A DNA stretch of 64,000 nt from Heracleum sosnowskyi (Eukaryota > Streptophyta > Magnoliopsida > Apiales > Apiaceae), in the NCBI GenBank assembly GCA_030848705.1, contig CM061238.1, forward strand, positions 57,389,133 to 57,453,132, in the 5' to 3' direction. Positions 23,101 through 34,710 of this stretch are shown here, in pieces (the stretch's first letter is position 1; each line of letters opens with the position of its first letter). The notes under the pieces were generated by a model, which made no database searches, had not been told where the DNA came from, and saw only the letters and a program-made list of their open reading frames with translations. The position numbers were made by a program, and so were the translations under genes.

Positions 23101-25473
23101 AATACATCCTCAAATTCGTTGACAACAGGGATATTCTATACACTCGGTACTTCTCGTATCGTATCCATCACAGTCGCTAAACAAGTTTCATCTTCTTGGA
23201 GGTTAAACGTTCCCTCGTCCTACAATCTGAATTCTTACCTTCTTTCTTTCTCAATCTATTCGCGTTTCATGCTCTATTTTCTTTATGCCCATTTCTTTCT
23301 CGTCCACTTTGCTTCTATTTCTATCATAGTCATTTCATTAACCAAGGTAACATAATCAGTCATTTCGAACACTTCGTTATTCTGAATTCGCATCATGCGA
23401 AACAAACCTTGGTAATTTCCGTAAACTTCGATTCATAATTTATCGGGCTCATTCATTTTAGCTCCAAGCCTCAACACTCTCTTTTTCAAAATATTAAGGA
23501 AAATACTTGCATGGTACCAAGAATACTTCAAGCAACAAAATATTCTATCAAATCTTTTTAAGAATTCTCATCGAATGGGTGACCTTATTAGGTATCAATC
23601 AATTATATCATTTGGAAATTTCATCATCACAATTCACCGCATATAAAATGCATTGTGAACTCACTTAAGTAAATTCGACCGAAAGTGGAACTTAGTGAAA
23701 CAACAACTAGTTCACTTCAAGAAACATTAACAACTAGCTGAACAAAATTTGCTAGTTCGATTGGTTTGGGATGCAGCATCTAGCTAGGATGATTAGCTAG
23801 ATTTTCATCATATCACTAAAATTTCAACTAGTTAGAACAATTAACTAGTCACTCATAATGGCACATATAATTAGCCAGTTTCAATCTACTAGTACAAAAT
23901 CTTGACATCGTAGACAAAGAAAGAAATAAAAACAAAATTTTGACTACTCAGATAATGAATTTAAAAAGAAGAATAATAAGTTTGGGACGAACAAGGTGAT
24001 TATAACCCTTGAATAGAATATAAGGTCTAAAATAGATGGTCCTTGGTATCGGAACAATCGATAACCTTCCACCAAACATTTCTCATTCGTGAAACGGTCC
24101 ACCCAAAGGTGTCTCTGTACATAAACTTTGTCAAATTCTCCGATAGAATTGAATTCGGAATATCAATACCAAATTGATATCCTTTCTACGATTTCAACGT
24201 CTGATGTGCAAATCTTTCCTTAATAGAAGAAAAGAATTCACGAGTAGTCTCTGAAATATACATCATCTATGTTTTAAACACATAGCTAGATATTTATGAA
24301 CTCGACTGAGGAGTCCAAATATGAAGAAATAAAATGAATACTTAACAATTGTTGGTTGCATCCCAAGTTGAAGTAGGAAATTAGAAGGGTTACCTGACAT
24401 GAATTATTCAAGGTAACACAGGCAGGAACAGTTTTAGATTGAGTAGTGTACCAGCAAGTAGATACCAAAAAGTCAATGGTCATCATAATTTCTAACATCA
24501 CCCGTACGAGGATGATCTTATCTTTCTGCCTTTATGGCTTAGGGTACTAACCAACAGTACCTCAAAATCATACAAGTCTTTAAATAGGTCGGGAGTTCGA
24601 AACATAATCGCTATTCCCCGATAATCGTTCCAAGCTCGGGCCTCCTACGGCCGCATCAACACATCCTCAAAAGATTAAGGTCGATTAACGTATATGTAAT
24701 TTCTTAACACTAGTTGTATCGAACGAATCCAATCCCAGGCCACCATAGGTCTCGTTCCTCGTAGGTCCTGAGATTGTCGAATTGCTCGCCGCAACCATAC
24801 GTGTCTTTATCAGAATCACGCTATCCATTCTTCATGTCTTTGATTTCTGAGTCGAGCCATCATGGCCTATCGTACGAAATATACTCGCGATGCGATTTAG
24901 CACGTTCGTCTCACGATAACGTTTTGGTACTACATGTACACAAAAATCTTCCTCTTAGGTAACAAAATACCTATCGACGGAAAAGACACCAACTCTGGTG
25001 AAATCGTTGTTCTCAAGGCTTGGACCTCATACACAAGATAATGCCTTAACTTGTCCACGCAATTTAGTAATTCGGATCGCGTAAAGGACTGTAAACGTCT
25101 CAATCTTCACATGTGCTGCCTTCTCGTGGCAAACTACGATGAACTACAAACACTTAGGTTCTTACTAAGTCAAGTTATCCATTTGTATTGGACATTCCGA
25201 CCTTACCTCAACTGCGACCAAGACTCTGCTCCGCCTCTTATCTTAATGTCTTTGATAATCCATGTACAATTCTAAACGTCCTTCTCATCATTATGATGAT
25301 CTCCAACGGTCCTATCGGTCCTCCGATAAGTCCCCAACTAAACTCTTTAATCTTAACATCCTCGATGGCACTACTTCCGGTAGTCCACTTAACGAACTCT
25401 ATATGAGTCCTCTCGTCATTCTCTTACTTCGATATAACTCTTAACACTCTCATATCCAAGTTTATAACTTAAC
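23101..25473 (-). pseudogene. Element B gag-protease region (unrecognisable)
   Basis: By position this should carry leader, gag and protease on the minus strand. I find no clear zinc knuckle, no DTG/DSG protease site and no capsid motif; the ORFs on either strand are short. It is either very degenerate or filler sequence of another origin. Confidence 0.4.
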
Positions 25474-25485
25474 GCTCTGATACCA
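25474..25485 (-). other. Element B primer binding site
   Basis: The plus strand reads GCTCTGATACCA, the exact complement of TGGTATCAGAGC. It lies four bases inside the right LTR and is perfectly kept despite the ruined interior. Confidence 0.93.
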
Positions 25486-25489
25486 TTTC

Positions 25490-28400
25490 TGTAACACCCC
25501 CATATCCGGGGTCAGGAATATGGGTTGTCACGCTCCATCAAATATACAATATCTGCATTACTTACAACATTCTAATAATACAACTCCAAAGACCCCAATC
25601 ACTTATGCACACACACACACAAGTTATAGCCTTGGAAATGAGAAACAAAAGTATCATTTGTTATTACAACTCAAATGTACTATCCAGGATCTCATCTATT
25701 ATTTACAACCTCTACCTGAAGTTACAATAATAGACCTCACCGTTTTATAAAAGGTTTAATAATACAACCTACTCGAAAACAATTCTTACTAATACAGTCT
25801 GCAACTATTCTGCTCACAACGGCAGTATCCATCATGCTGAACTAACTCAAGGGTGGTCTCTCCATCCCCTTGCTCTCGTAACACGAGGTGAATCGGCAAC
25901 GTTTTCTTCATGCTGAAAGTTTTAATAAAGCAAGAATGAGCTAATAGAGCTCAGCAAGAAATCTATCCCAGTTTAAATCTTTAAACCTTTCAGGTAGATA
26001 ATCCATATAGGACCCATATTTAAAAACTACTAGGGTTCGACCCCCAAAATAGTATACCATTCAAAATACCGTATGACTTATAATCATACTCAGTTACTTT
26101 TCGTAATTAATTTAGGAATCCTTGGTATCGATATAATGAACCAAGATTCAAAACATATCTTTTAAAATAGATATCAAATAATGGAATCAAGGCTTAAAGC
26201 CTATCCATTGATTCAAAGTATTACACAGTTCAACATACTACATCTCTTAAATATCTTCTCAACATATATACACACATATCTATTTCGATATCTCATACGG
26301 TTCAAAATACTGTAAAATATCAGTAATGAACACCTTTGAAACTCCGTTCATATACAGAACGATATGTTTAAACATTCTTTTCGTCAAAACATGCCATACA
26401 GTACAACTACTGTATGAGGAACATCATTACTCATCACTGCCACATGATCAGTAACTCAGCACCTAGGCTTTCGTTACAATGTGCAGCACAACTCCAACTG
26501 GAGGGAAGGGAATATACTGGAACACCCGATACACAGTGATCAGTCATTGTATCATAACTTTTCTACTAGTAGAAGGACGACTTCCTATTCGGTTATCACC
26601 CTGGCCGCATACGGGCCACTGTGCTAAGAGATCACTACCTCGGTGCCTATTTCGTCACCGGTTAGCCTTAGCACTCAAGAGATCACTACCTCGGCGCCTA
26701 TTTCGTCACCGGGTAAGCCTTGATAATTTTGGCACTACCCCGGCACCTGTTTCATTGCCGTGTAGGCCCTTCCAGTTCCCATTATAGAAAACAATATCAA
26801 TGAAACGGGAATTGGAACTTAATCCTATTTTCCCCAAGTACAATTAATTGTCAACATTTTGTAACCGTTCAGAATTCCTTACTCCAGAGTGGGTTGACAT
26901 TAGTCAACGAAACTACCGATGATTACCATGTATTTTGAAATCATGACCAGGGAGTTTATTGAAATTTTCAGAGTTTAGCAAGTTTGAAATTCTTTACTTG
27001 AATGGGGGAGTCATCCCCAACTATAGGTATTCTAGAGGAACAGTGGAAGTAAAACTCTGTCCTCGACTTCTTGAACTAGATTCCCAATTTCCGATGAGTA
27101 GAAAACACCATTCGCATTTAATTATCTTTAAATATCTTAAGATAATAATTGGGAATCTTTGTTTTAAATATCTTCTCTGAAGATCAGAAAGTTTTGTGTA
27201 AATAGTAGAACCTTAAATAATATAATAAGGTTCTATGATTTTTAAATCATATTTGGAATATTTAATAAATACCTAAATAATAAATATTGAATTATTAGTC
27301 AATAATAATCCACTTAAATGAATATTCAAAGTAATATTTACTTAGTTAATAGATATTCAAAATAATATTTTTAATAATATTATTTAATATCACACATTAA
27401 ATATCCAATAGTATATATATATATTGGAATATTTAATCATCATATATAAAACATAGTTGTCCCTGGACCCTCCAGTATCTGACAGTATTATTAAAATAAA
27501 GTAGTAATTTAACTCCCGGTCTATTATTTTAAAATCATCGTACGACTGCTCTATACTTAGAGTCTTTAAACCTCGGTTTATATCTAGTATTTACCAAGCA
27601 TATAAACCTTATATCTTACGAAAGCTTTTACTAAAAGCGTAAACAGTTTAAAAAGTTCTCACAACATTAAAGCAGAATAGATATATATATATCAATCACA
27701 TAAATCACAACAACATCTTTTATATGGTGTAGGGTTTGAAAACTTGCATGCATCTATCATATGCATACATCACATCTCATCATTTTTAATAACATCACAT
27801 CTATATACGATGTGAGGTTTGAAAGCATGCATCTAACATATGCATATTATCCGAATAGTGTACTTTAAAATACAGCATGGAATGAGAAAACTTGCCTCGG
27901 GTCCTTGGTTGTTATGGGTTCGAGAACTTGCCGGGAAATCTATAAACAAAGAAATACTCAATCAGTCCCCTAACGTAATCATTCGCTCATAACACTCATT
28001 TAAAGTCAAATATATGTTAAACACATCATGTAGTCACGTTATTCCTCAACAAGGTTCGTGTTTTAATCGACTCGAAATAATCCTTTATCTTAGTCACAAT
28101 GGTTGGTCAAAGTAGTACCCTAGAGTTGACTTTTCATAGAGTTACTATTACGCGACTCGTACTCTAACACTTTTAATAAATCCGAAAACTCGTATTTAAA
28201 TACGAGACCACTTCTAAAATCATCTTGAGTATTTGTAATATTTATCATAAAAGTTTCGATCTCAAAACAGGGGTTTCACTTGGTGAAATGTATTCTCAAA
28301 CTTTGGTGAGCTACGGAAAGTTACTATTCGCATGCCTTTCACTAAAACGCTCATATCTCCTTAACCGTTAGTCGAAATGACACACCGTTTTCGCGCGCGC

Positions 28401-30191
28401 GATCTAGGGAAAGAATAGAACAAAATACTTGAACATGGTTTTCTGCTGAAGGGGATCAAAATCCCGAGAGCAGCAGGTTATTTTTGGGCAGTGAAGTGTG
28501 GAACCACTTACTCCTCGCGCAGCTTTGGTTCCGACATTTTTATAAAATCGAAATATTATCTTTTTAACACGAAACCTTCTCGGTTATCTTACTAACTGTC
28601 CATACTATTATCCATTTTAATATCTCGACCCAATTTCATTTTTAAAGGGCTTGATCACAATATCAAAGTTCATACAATGAACTACTTAGTTATCTGTAAC
28701 CTCTTTTACTAAAATGGACGTTTCTCCTAAACCGTAAATCGAAACGATACGATTCTTTCGCTAAAACAAACTAGGAAACAGGGCCTACCTGATCATGGTC
28801 AGAAACCTTATGTTCATGCCCTTTAATGTAACCGTGGTTTCTGTCCAATCTTCCTAACTAAAATTCGACATGGTAACGACGCTTAAACGCGATTCCCGTG
28901 TTTTAAACACTCAAATCAACCACCAATCACCAACCAATCAACCAACCATCAAGCCTCAAGTTAATACTACAAGTTTTCTGCCCAAACATGATCATACCCT
29001 AGTTCATAGGTTTATTCATAAATTAACCATTAAACATTCTCAAAATCATGCATACATGCTCTTAATCATACTACCACTAATCATTCTTAACATAATCACT
29101 AATAACCGAAGTATATCATAAGGGTGAGAGGTTTTATACCTTCCTTGGTACTTAGTATAGCCTAGCAATAGGTAGTATGTCCTTCTTTGATCCTTGATTA
29201 TTCTTTACAAGTCTAAAACCTCAAGATCAAAACAAGAAATTCATAAGTTACTATTCAAAACACTATTCATGCTCATCTTTGATTCAACTTTTGAACATGA
29301 AATCATCCATGGATGAAGCTAAGATTAAAGATCTACCTTAGTTTGGAAATATGGAAGCTTTAGAATCCATCCTTGCAATTTTTGGAGAAGTGGAAGTGGT
29401 AGCAAAATATTTAAGGAATGGAAGAACCATTTTGGCCGAAAGTTTGATGAAGAAATGAGGAGGATTTTTGCTTGCTTTTCTTTTTCTTTCTTTTGTCCAA
29501 TAATGCTAAATTGGATGCATCCATTTTGTGTGGTTGTAGTCAAGTTTGGTCATCAATGAAACACCTCATTTTGAACTTGTGGTTGTGGTGAAAGTGGTGA
29601 CAAGGTGGTGATTCATCACCTTGTCATCACTTGGTCATGCATATGTCATTCCTCTGCATCATTCTTATGTCATCATTTGTATCCTCAATCCTCTTATATA
29701 TTGCACTTGATGATCTTATATGATACTCCTCCTTTGGTTAGGGTTTAATCCGTAATTCGTTACGCTTCTGTTTCACGATAGTTTCAAGTGATTTTTAAAA
29801 CGTTTCTCTGTACCAAGCTAGGGGATACTTCTTTGATCTTTCCATTTCCTTGGTTTAATATATGATCCTAGATTTCTCACCTTGGCTTAGGATATGATCA
29901 TGAATTTCTCATTCTACATATTTTCTCAAAACGATCAAATCAATAAATCCTTGATTGTCCGATGAATAGTGATCAAAATTTAAAATTGGAATCTCCCGAT
30001 TCTGATCGCGTTTACATTCACTTATTTTCCTTATACGTCACTAATATAACTTCAAAACATTCATTCCATTTCTTCCATGTAGTGTGGTCTGAAATATTTT
30101 CCATCAACAATTTTACTATTCATCACGGGCAATTTTACTATTCATCAAAAGAAAAAAAATTTAACTAAGTCCAAAATTTGGGGTTATTACA
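25490..30191 (-). repeat. Element B 5' LTR (right copy)
   Basis: The second copy of the 4.7-kb LTR. It starts TGTAACACCC at 25490 and ends ATTACA at 30191, followed by GTACA. A TATA-like site (TATATAAG on the minus strand) lies near 29693-29701. ORFs inside (for example 26479-26787, 28870-29121, 29962-30168) are shared with the left LTR and show no domain. Confidence 0.93.
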
Positions 30192-30752
30192 GTACAGAAG
30201 GCAATGATTGCAGAAGGAGAAAGTGATTCATACATGAGAGAGAGAGAGAATAAGAAAAGAAAGGTAGGGACATCTGATAAGGTCCAGTCACCGGGAGATC
30301 TTCAGAACCATCCAAACAAGAAACCAGGATTCCAGCCGAGCAAAGGTATAACTTTCAAGAAACCAGATACCGGAAATGCAGGACCAATCAATCGTCCACC
30401 AAACAATAATCAGCAAGTAGTTTCCAGACCTCCACTGCGAGAATGCAAGACATGCGGGAAAAGACATCCGGGTATATGCCACAGATTGACTATCACATGT
30501 TTTAAGTGTGACCAGAAGGGGTATTATGCCAGGGATTGCAAGATAGGTATCGTGTGCCATCGATGTAAGAGACCAGGCCATATGATCAAGGATTGTAGAG
30601 CGCCAACACCCGTGAACAACATGATTCGAGCTATAGAGGCACCTCCAGCTGTTGATGTTCAGCCGTTAGCCAGAACCTATAATATGTCAATGAGTGGAAG
30701 CAGTGAGAGACTCCGATGTGGTGGCAGGTACACTTCTAGTAAATTCTGTTAA
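30192..30752 (+). pseudogene. Element C gag, 3' part with zinc knuckles
   Basis: This continues the gag frame of 15293-15939 after removal of B. A Lys/Arg-rich linker is followed by ECKTCGKRHPGIC, CFKCDQKGYYARDC and CHRCKRPGHMIKDC (about 30443-30600). The middle finger is a CCHC-like knuckle whose histidine is replaced by Tyr (GYYARDC); the third is a normal CCHC. The frame ends at 30752, while the protease/pol frame is open from before 30694 in another frame. The two overlap by about 60 bases, and I read that as a one-base frameshift near 30694 rather than programmed shifting, because related elements usually have one gag-pol frame. The domain binds genomic RNA. Confidence 0.92.
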
Positions 30753-32751
30753 TGCTAAAGTGCTGATAGATTCAGGAGCTACTAAGTCGTTTATTTCGGA
30801 AACGTTTGCTCATAAATTGAATTGTTTAATGGAACCCTTAAATGGAGCGTTGAGTGTAGAAATAGCTAACCAGGATCGTATACCGGTCAGTTCGTATTGT
30901 CCCCGTTGTGAAATTGAGATTTTAGGGAGTCGTTTTTATGCTGATTTATTACCTTTCAAGTTGGGAGAATTTGATTTTATTTTAGGAATGGATTGGTTAA
31001 CTGATTACGATGCGCGTATTGATTGTAAGGATAAGAGGGTTACTTTAGTTACCCCAGAAAAGAAAGAAGTGATATTTAAAGGAGAGAAACAAACGAAGAA
31101 ATTTTTGACAATGATTCAGACTAAGAGGTTATTAAAACAAGAATGTGAGGCTTATCTCGCATATGTGATAGATACCGAGAAGGAAGTTTTTAAGTTACAA
31201 GATATTCCAGTTGTGAGTGAGTTTCCAGATGTTTTTCCAGAAGAGTTACCAGGACTACCTCCGGATAGACAGATTGAGTTCGCGGTAGACTTAACACCAG
31301 GCGCGGAACCAGTATCCAAAGCACCATACAGAATGGCACCAGTGGAGATGAAGGAGTTAGCTAAGCAATTGCAGGAATTGTTAGACAAAGGAATTATCAG
31401 ACCTTGCGTTTCACCGTGGGGAGCACCAGTGTTGTTTGTCAAAAAGAAGGATGGAAGTATGAGACTTTGTATAGATTATCGGGTGTTAAATAAACTAACC
31501 ATCAAGAACAAGTATCCATTGCCCAGAATAGATGATCTGTTTGACCAGTTAAAAGGAGCAGTTCATTTTTCTAAGATTGATCTACGATCAGGATATCACC
31601 AATTGAAGGTTAAACCAGACGATATACCGAAGACAACTTTTCGAACAAGGTATGGACATTATGAGTTTTTACTAATGGCGTTTGGATTGACGAATGCACC
31701 AGCAGCTTTTATGGATTTAATGAACATGATTTTTAAGAAGTATTTGGATGAGTTTGTAGTGGTATTCATCGATGATATTTTGATATATTCTAAGACGGAA
31801 GAAGAACATGCGAATCATTTGTGGATTGTGTTGGAGATTTTAAGACAAGAAGGACTATACGCAAAGTTTTCAAAGTGTGAATTCTGGTTAAGGGAAGTTC
31901 ATTTCCTAGGGCACGTGGTAAGTAGTGAAGGCATCAAAGTAGATCCAGCAAAGATTGAAGCAGTGAAGGATTGGGAAAGACCAAGGACACCAACTGAAGT
32001 TAGAAGTTTCTTGGGATTAGCCGGATACTATCGGAGATTTGTACAGGATTTTGCAAAGGTAGCTACTCCAATGACCAAGCTGACAAGGAAAAGTGAACGA
32101 TTCATATGGAACGACAAATGCGAAGAGAGTTTCCAAGAGTTAAAGAAGAGACTAACTACGACACCAGTGTTAATGCTACCAGACGATCAAGGCCAATTTG
32201 TAATCTATAGTGATGCGTCTTACAAAGGGTTGGGTTGTGTACTTATGCAACATGACAAAGTAATTGCTTATGCGTCAAGACAATTGAGACCTCACGAACA
32301 GAAATATCCTACACATGATTTGGAATTAGCAGCGATCGTATTTGAACTGAAGATATGGAGACATTACTTGTATGGAGAGGGATGTGAAATTTACACCGAT
32401 CACAAAAGTCTGAAGTATATCTTTACTCAGAAGGAGCTGAACATGAGACAGAGAAGATGGTTGGAGCTAATCAAGGATTACGACGTTTCTATAAATTATC
32501 ACCCCGACAAGGCGAACGTGGTAGCAGATGGATTGAGCAGAAAAGAAAGATTGAATATGCTGACGATGACCAAAGAATTGTACAGAGAGTTTGAGAAGTT
32601 AGAGATAGAAGTACGTGTTCCGAAGGACGCGACAGAAATGATTTACGCCATAACATTTCAACCTGAATTGTTGGAAAAGATACGGAAATGCCAAGAGCAA
32701 GTCATGAACGACAATGCAAATAGTTTAACAGGCGAGGAAATATGTAGCTAA
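30694..32751 (+). CDS. Element C protease-RT-RNase H polyprotein part
   Basis: 685 open codons. Residues 10-120 are an aspartic protease with [11 protein letters not shown] (DSG active site) and ILGMDWL. The RT spans about 190-430: [43 protein letters not shown], and the intact catalytic [11 protein letters not shown]. Connection: [11 protein letters not shown]. RNase H spans about 500-610: [38 protein letters not shown], then ADGLSRK. All key residues seem present. The frame ends at a TAA (32749-32751), after which the same frame continues into integrase, so this is one in-frame nonsense change in an otherwise normal gag-pol. The start at 30694 is a GTG and not a true initiator. Confidence 0.95.
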   Translation: MEAVRDSDVVAGTLLVNSVNAKVLIDSGATKSFISETFAHKLNCLMEPLNGALSVEIANQDRIPVSSYCPRCEIEILGSRFYADLLPFKLGEFDFILGMDWLTDYDARIDCKDKRVTLVTPEKKEVIFKGEKQTKKFLTMIQTKRLLKQECEAYLAYVIDTEKEVFKLQDIPVVSEFPDVFPEELPGLPPDRQIEFAVDLTPGAEPVSKAPYRMAPVEMKELAKQLQELLDKGIIRPCVSPWGAPVLFVKKKDGSMRLCIDYRVLNKLTIKNKYPLPRIDDLFDQLKGAVHFSKIDLRSGYHQLKVKPDDIPKTTFRTRYGHYEFLLMAFGLTNAPAAFMDLMNMIFKKYLDEFVVVFIDDILIYSKTEEEHANHLWIVLEILRQEGLYAKFSKCEFWLREVHFLGHVVSSEGIKVDPAKIEAVKDWERPRTPTEVRSFLGLAGYYRRFVQDFAKVATPMTKLTRKSERFIWNDKCEESFQELKKRLTTTPVLMLPDDQGQFVIYSDASYKGLGCVLMQHDKVIAYASRQLRPHEQKYPTHDLELAAIVFELKIWRHYLYGEGCEIYTDHKSLKYIFTQKELNMRQRRWLELIKDYDVSINYHPDKANVVADGLSRKERLNMLTMTKELYREFEKLEIEVRVPKDATEMIYAITFQPELLEKIRKCQEQVMNDNANSLTGEEICS

Positions 32752-34074
32752 CTGGACGACAGGGGAATCTTAAGGTTTGCTTCTCGAATATGGGTTCCTA
32801 ATGTAGCAGAACTAAAGAATGAAATTTTGCACGAAGCGCATAACTCGAAGTATTCAATTCATCCTGGAAGCACGAAGATGTATCAAGATCTTAAAATGAA
32901 CTTTTGGTGGCCAGATATGAAAAGAGAAATTGCTGAATGGGTGAGTAAATGTTTTACATGTCAAAGGGTCAAGGCGGAACATCAAAGACCAAGTGGATTA
33001 CTGCAGCCGTTAGAAATTACTGAGTGGAAGCGGGAACACATCGCAATGGACTTTGTGGTAGGATTGCCTAGAACGAAGACTAACCATGATGCTATTTGGG
33101 TTATTGTGGATCGATTGATGAAATCCGCACATTTTCTTCCAATTAACGAGAGATTCTCGCTGGATAAGTTAGTTTGTTTATATGTAAAGGAAATCGTGGT
33201 ACGGCATGGAATTCCAGTGTCAATAGTATCTGATCGAGACCCTCGATTCAACCCAAGATTCTGGAGAAGTTTTCAAGAATGTTTAGGCACCGAATTAAAA
33301 ATGAGTACGGCTTATCACCCGCAGACAGACGGTCAAAGTGAAAGGACAATTCAAACCATCGAAGACATGCTTAGAACGTGTGCACATGATTTTAAAGGTA
33401 ATTGGGATGATCATCTACCCTTAGTAGAGTTCTCATATAATAATAGTTTTCACGCGAGTATCGGGATACCACCTTACGAAGCTTTATATGGACGGAAGTG
33501 TCGATCTCCAACATATTGGGAAGACGTTGGTGAACGGAAAGTGATAGGACCAGAATTAGTACAGAAGACAAAGGAAGTGATTGAATTGATTCAGAAAAGG
33601 TTGATAACATCTCAGAACCGGCAGAAGAAATATGCTGACCTAGCAATAAAAGATATGGGATTCGAAGTCGGAGAACAAGTGTTACAAAAAGTTTCACCAT
33701 GGAAAGGATTAGTTAGGTTTGGAAAGAAAGGGAAATTGAGTCCGAGATACGTTGGACCATTTGAGATTTTGAAGCAGATTGGGAAAGTAGCTTACGAGTT
33801 AGCATTACCCACGCATATGCAGCACGTTCATAATGTGTTTCACGTATCCATGCTTAAGAAGTATCGACCAGATTCGAACCATGTAATAGAGTATGAACCC
33901 ATAGAGGTCCATTCAGATTTATCTTATGTAGAGCGACCAATTCAGATATTGGATCGTAAGGAAAAAGTGTTAAGAAATAAGACTGTAGTGATAGTCAGAG
34001 TTTTGTGGAGGAATCCTAAGGTAGAGGAGTTAGAGAGTGATATGTTAGAGAAGTGTCCCCAGTTGTTTCCTTGA
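32752..34074 (+). CDS. Element C integrase with chromodomain-like tail
   Basis: The same frame as the upstream pol, open again after one TAA. The zinc-binding domain (HEAHNSKYSIHPGSTKMY ... CFTCQRVK) lies at about 32830-32970. The catalytic core shows AMDFVVGLP, SIVSDRDPRF and LPLVEFSYNN, giving the D-D-E triad, and ends in EALYGRKCRSP. The C-terminal domain has VGEQVLQKVSPWKG and LSPRYVGPF, and the tail has VRVLWRNPKVEELESDM with a few residues of the usual chromodomain (the STW stretch) missing near 34022-34034. The stop is at 34072-34074, 26 bp before the polypurine tract. The integrase would act in the nucleus; the shortened chromodomain could impair targeting. Confidence 0.93.
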   Translation: MDDRGILRFASRIWVPNVAELKNEILHEAHNSKYSIHPGSTKMYQDLKMNFWWPDMKREIAEWVSKCFTCQRVKAEHQRPSGLLQPLEITEWKREHIAMDFVVGLPRTKTNHDAIWVIVDRLMKSAHFLPINERFSLDKLVCLYVKEIVVRHGIPVSIVSDRDPRFNPRFWRSFQECLGTELKMSTAYHPQTDGQSERTIQTIEDMLRTCAHDFKGNWDDHLPLVEFSYNNSFHASIGIPPYEALYGRKCRSPTYWEDVGERKVIGPELVQKTKEVIELIQKRLITSQNRQKKYADLAIKDMGFEVGEQVLQKVSPWKGLVRFGKKGKLSPRYVGPFEILKQIGKVAYELALPTHMQHVHNVFHVSMLKKYRPDSNHVIEYEPIEVHSDLSYVERPIQILDRKEKVLRNKTVVIVRVLWRNPKVEELESDMLEKCPQLFP

Positions 34075-34099
34075 TCTGATTCTGAGGACAGAATCCTAA

Positions 34100-34113
34100 T
34101 AAGGGGGGAAGGA
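34100..34113 (+). other. Element C polypurine tract
   Basis: AAGGGGGGAAGGA directly precedes the TGTAAGATCC start of the 3' LTR; it is the same tract as in element A. Confidence 0.9.
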
Positions 34114-34451
34114 TGTAAGATCCGTGAACTTTATTAATAATATAAATTGTATTATATGGGTAAAATACTTATTATGAAGTATTTTGAGTTTTAATAATAA
34201 AGGTTGTTAAGTGTTTATGTGTAAATTGGTGTGTCGAAAGCCCCATTCAAATATTTTGTCATTTGAAAATATCTTCAATTTTGAGCCCCGTTTTGATAAT
34301 TCAAGGGCCCGTTGAAATTTTGTTCATCATTATTATTCCTTCGTCATTCGTGTCCGAATCATTATCGGAGGATTTTTTTGTATTATTATATCCCTTATTA
34401 TCCGATATTATCAACAGTATTTGTTTTATTCAAAGGAAGAAAAATTATTCT

Positions 34452-34472
34452 AAACCCTAACCCTAACCCTAA
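34452..34472 (+). repeat. Telomere-like CCCTAA run in element C LTR
   Basis: Three consecutive CCCTAA units preceded by AAA (a telo-box, AAACCCTAA) lie about 230 bp before the TATA box. Solo LTR H keeps only a degenerate CCCTACCCTAA at the matching place (about 59294). Confidence 0.6.
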
Positions 34473-34703
34473 TTTTTCTAGGGTAATTGATATATCGTCT
34501 GTATCAATAAATACATCTGTTATAGCCCCAGTATTCTTGAACATTAGTTATATAAATGATATGTATTGATTTGGATAACTATCGGTCTTTTTGGATAGCT
34601 ATCACCTCGTAAAACGTGTATTTTACATTATTAGGGTTTTAAAGCGAACCTGTGGATCAATATCGATCCAAAAATGTCGTTTATGGTATTATTTTCCACT
34701 AAG

Positions 34704-34710
34704 TATAAAA
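34704..34710 (+). promoter_or_regulatory. TATA box of element C LTR
   Basis: TATAAAA in the context CACTAAGTATAAAAAGG is conserved exactly in solo LTR H at 59534-59540. It is the likely U3 promoter. Confidence 0.65.

Larger units (their letters stand above)
15940..30191 (-). mobile_element. Element B: large-LTR gypsy element, non-autonomous, inserted in element C gag
   Basis: The element is 14.25 kb on the minus strand, bounded by TG and CA ends and a perfect 5-bp target duplication GTACA (15935-15939 and 30192-30196). LTRs of 4723 and 4702 bp make up two thirds of its length. The 4.8-kb interior has a primer site, broken protease/RT/RNase H, fragments of integrase and chromodomain, and a polypurine tract. 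Several pol motifs are recognisable, but none of the enzymes could work. Domain order and chromodomain remnant place it among chromoviruses, Tekay/Del-like. Confidence 0.93.

Noticed and set aside
15935..30196. Possible programmed intron in element C gag
   Set aside because: The 14-kb interruption has LTRs, TG/CA ends, a primer site and a GTACA target duplication, so it is a transposon insertion.
30690..30760. Programmed frameshift between gag and protease in element C
   Set aside because: I see no slippery heptamer at the overlap, and related plant chromoviruses usually have one continuous frame, so a one-base indel is simpler.
31152..31442. Minus-strand ORF opposite element C pol
   Set aside because: Shadow of the protease/RT coding strand; no domain on its own. 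The same holds for 32982-33251 and 33392-33700.
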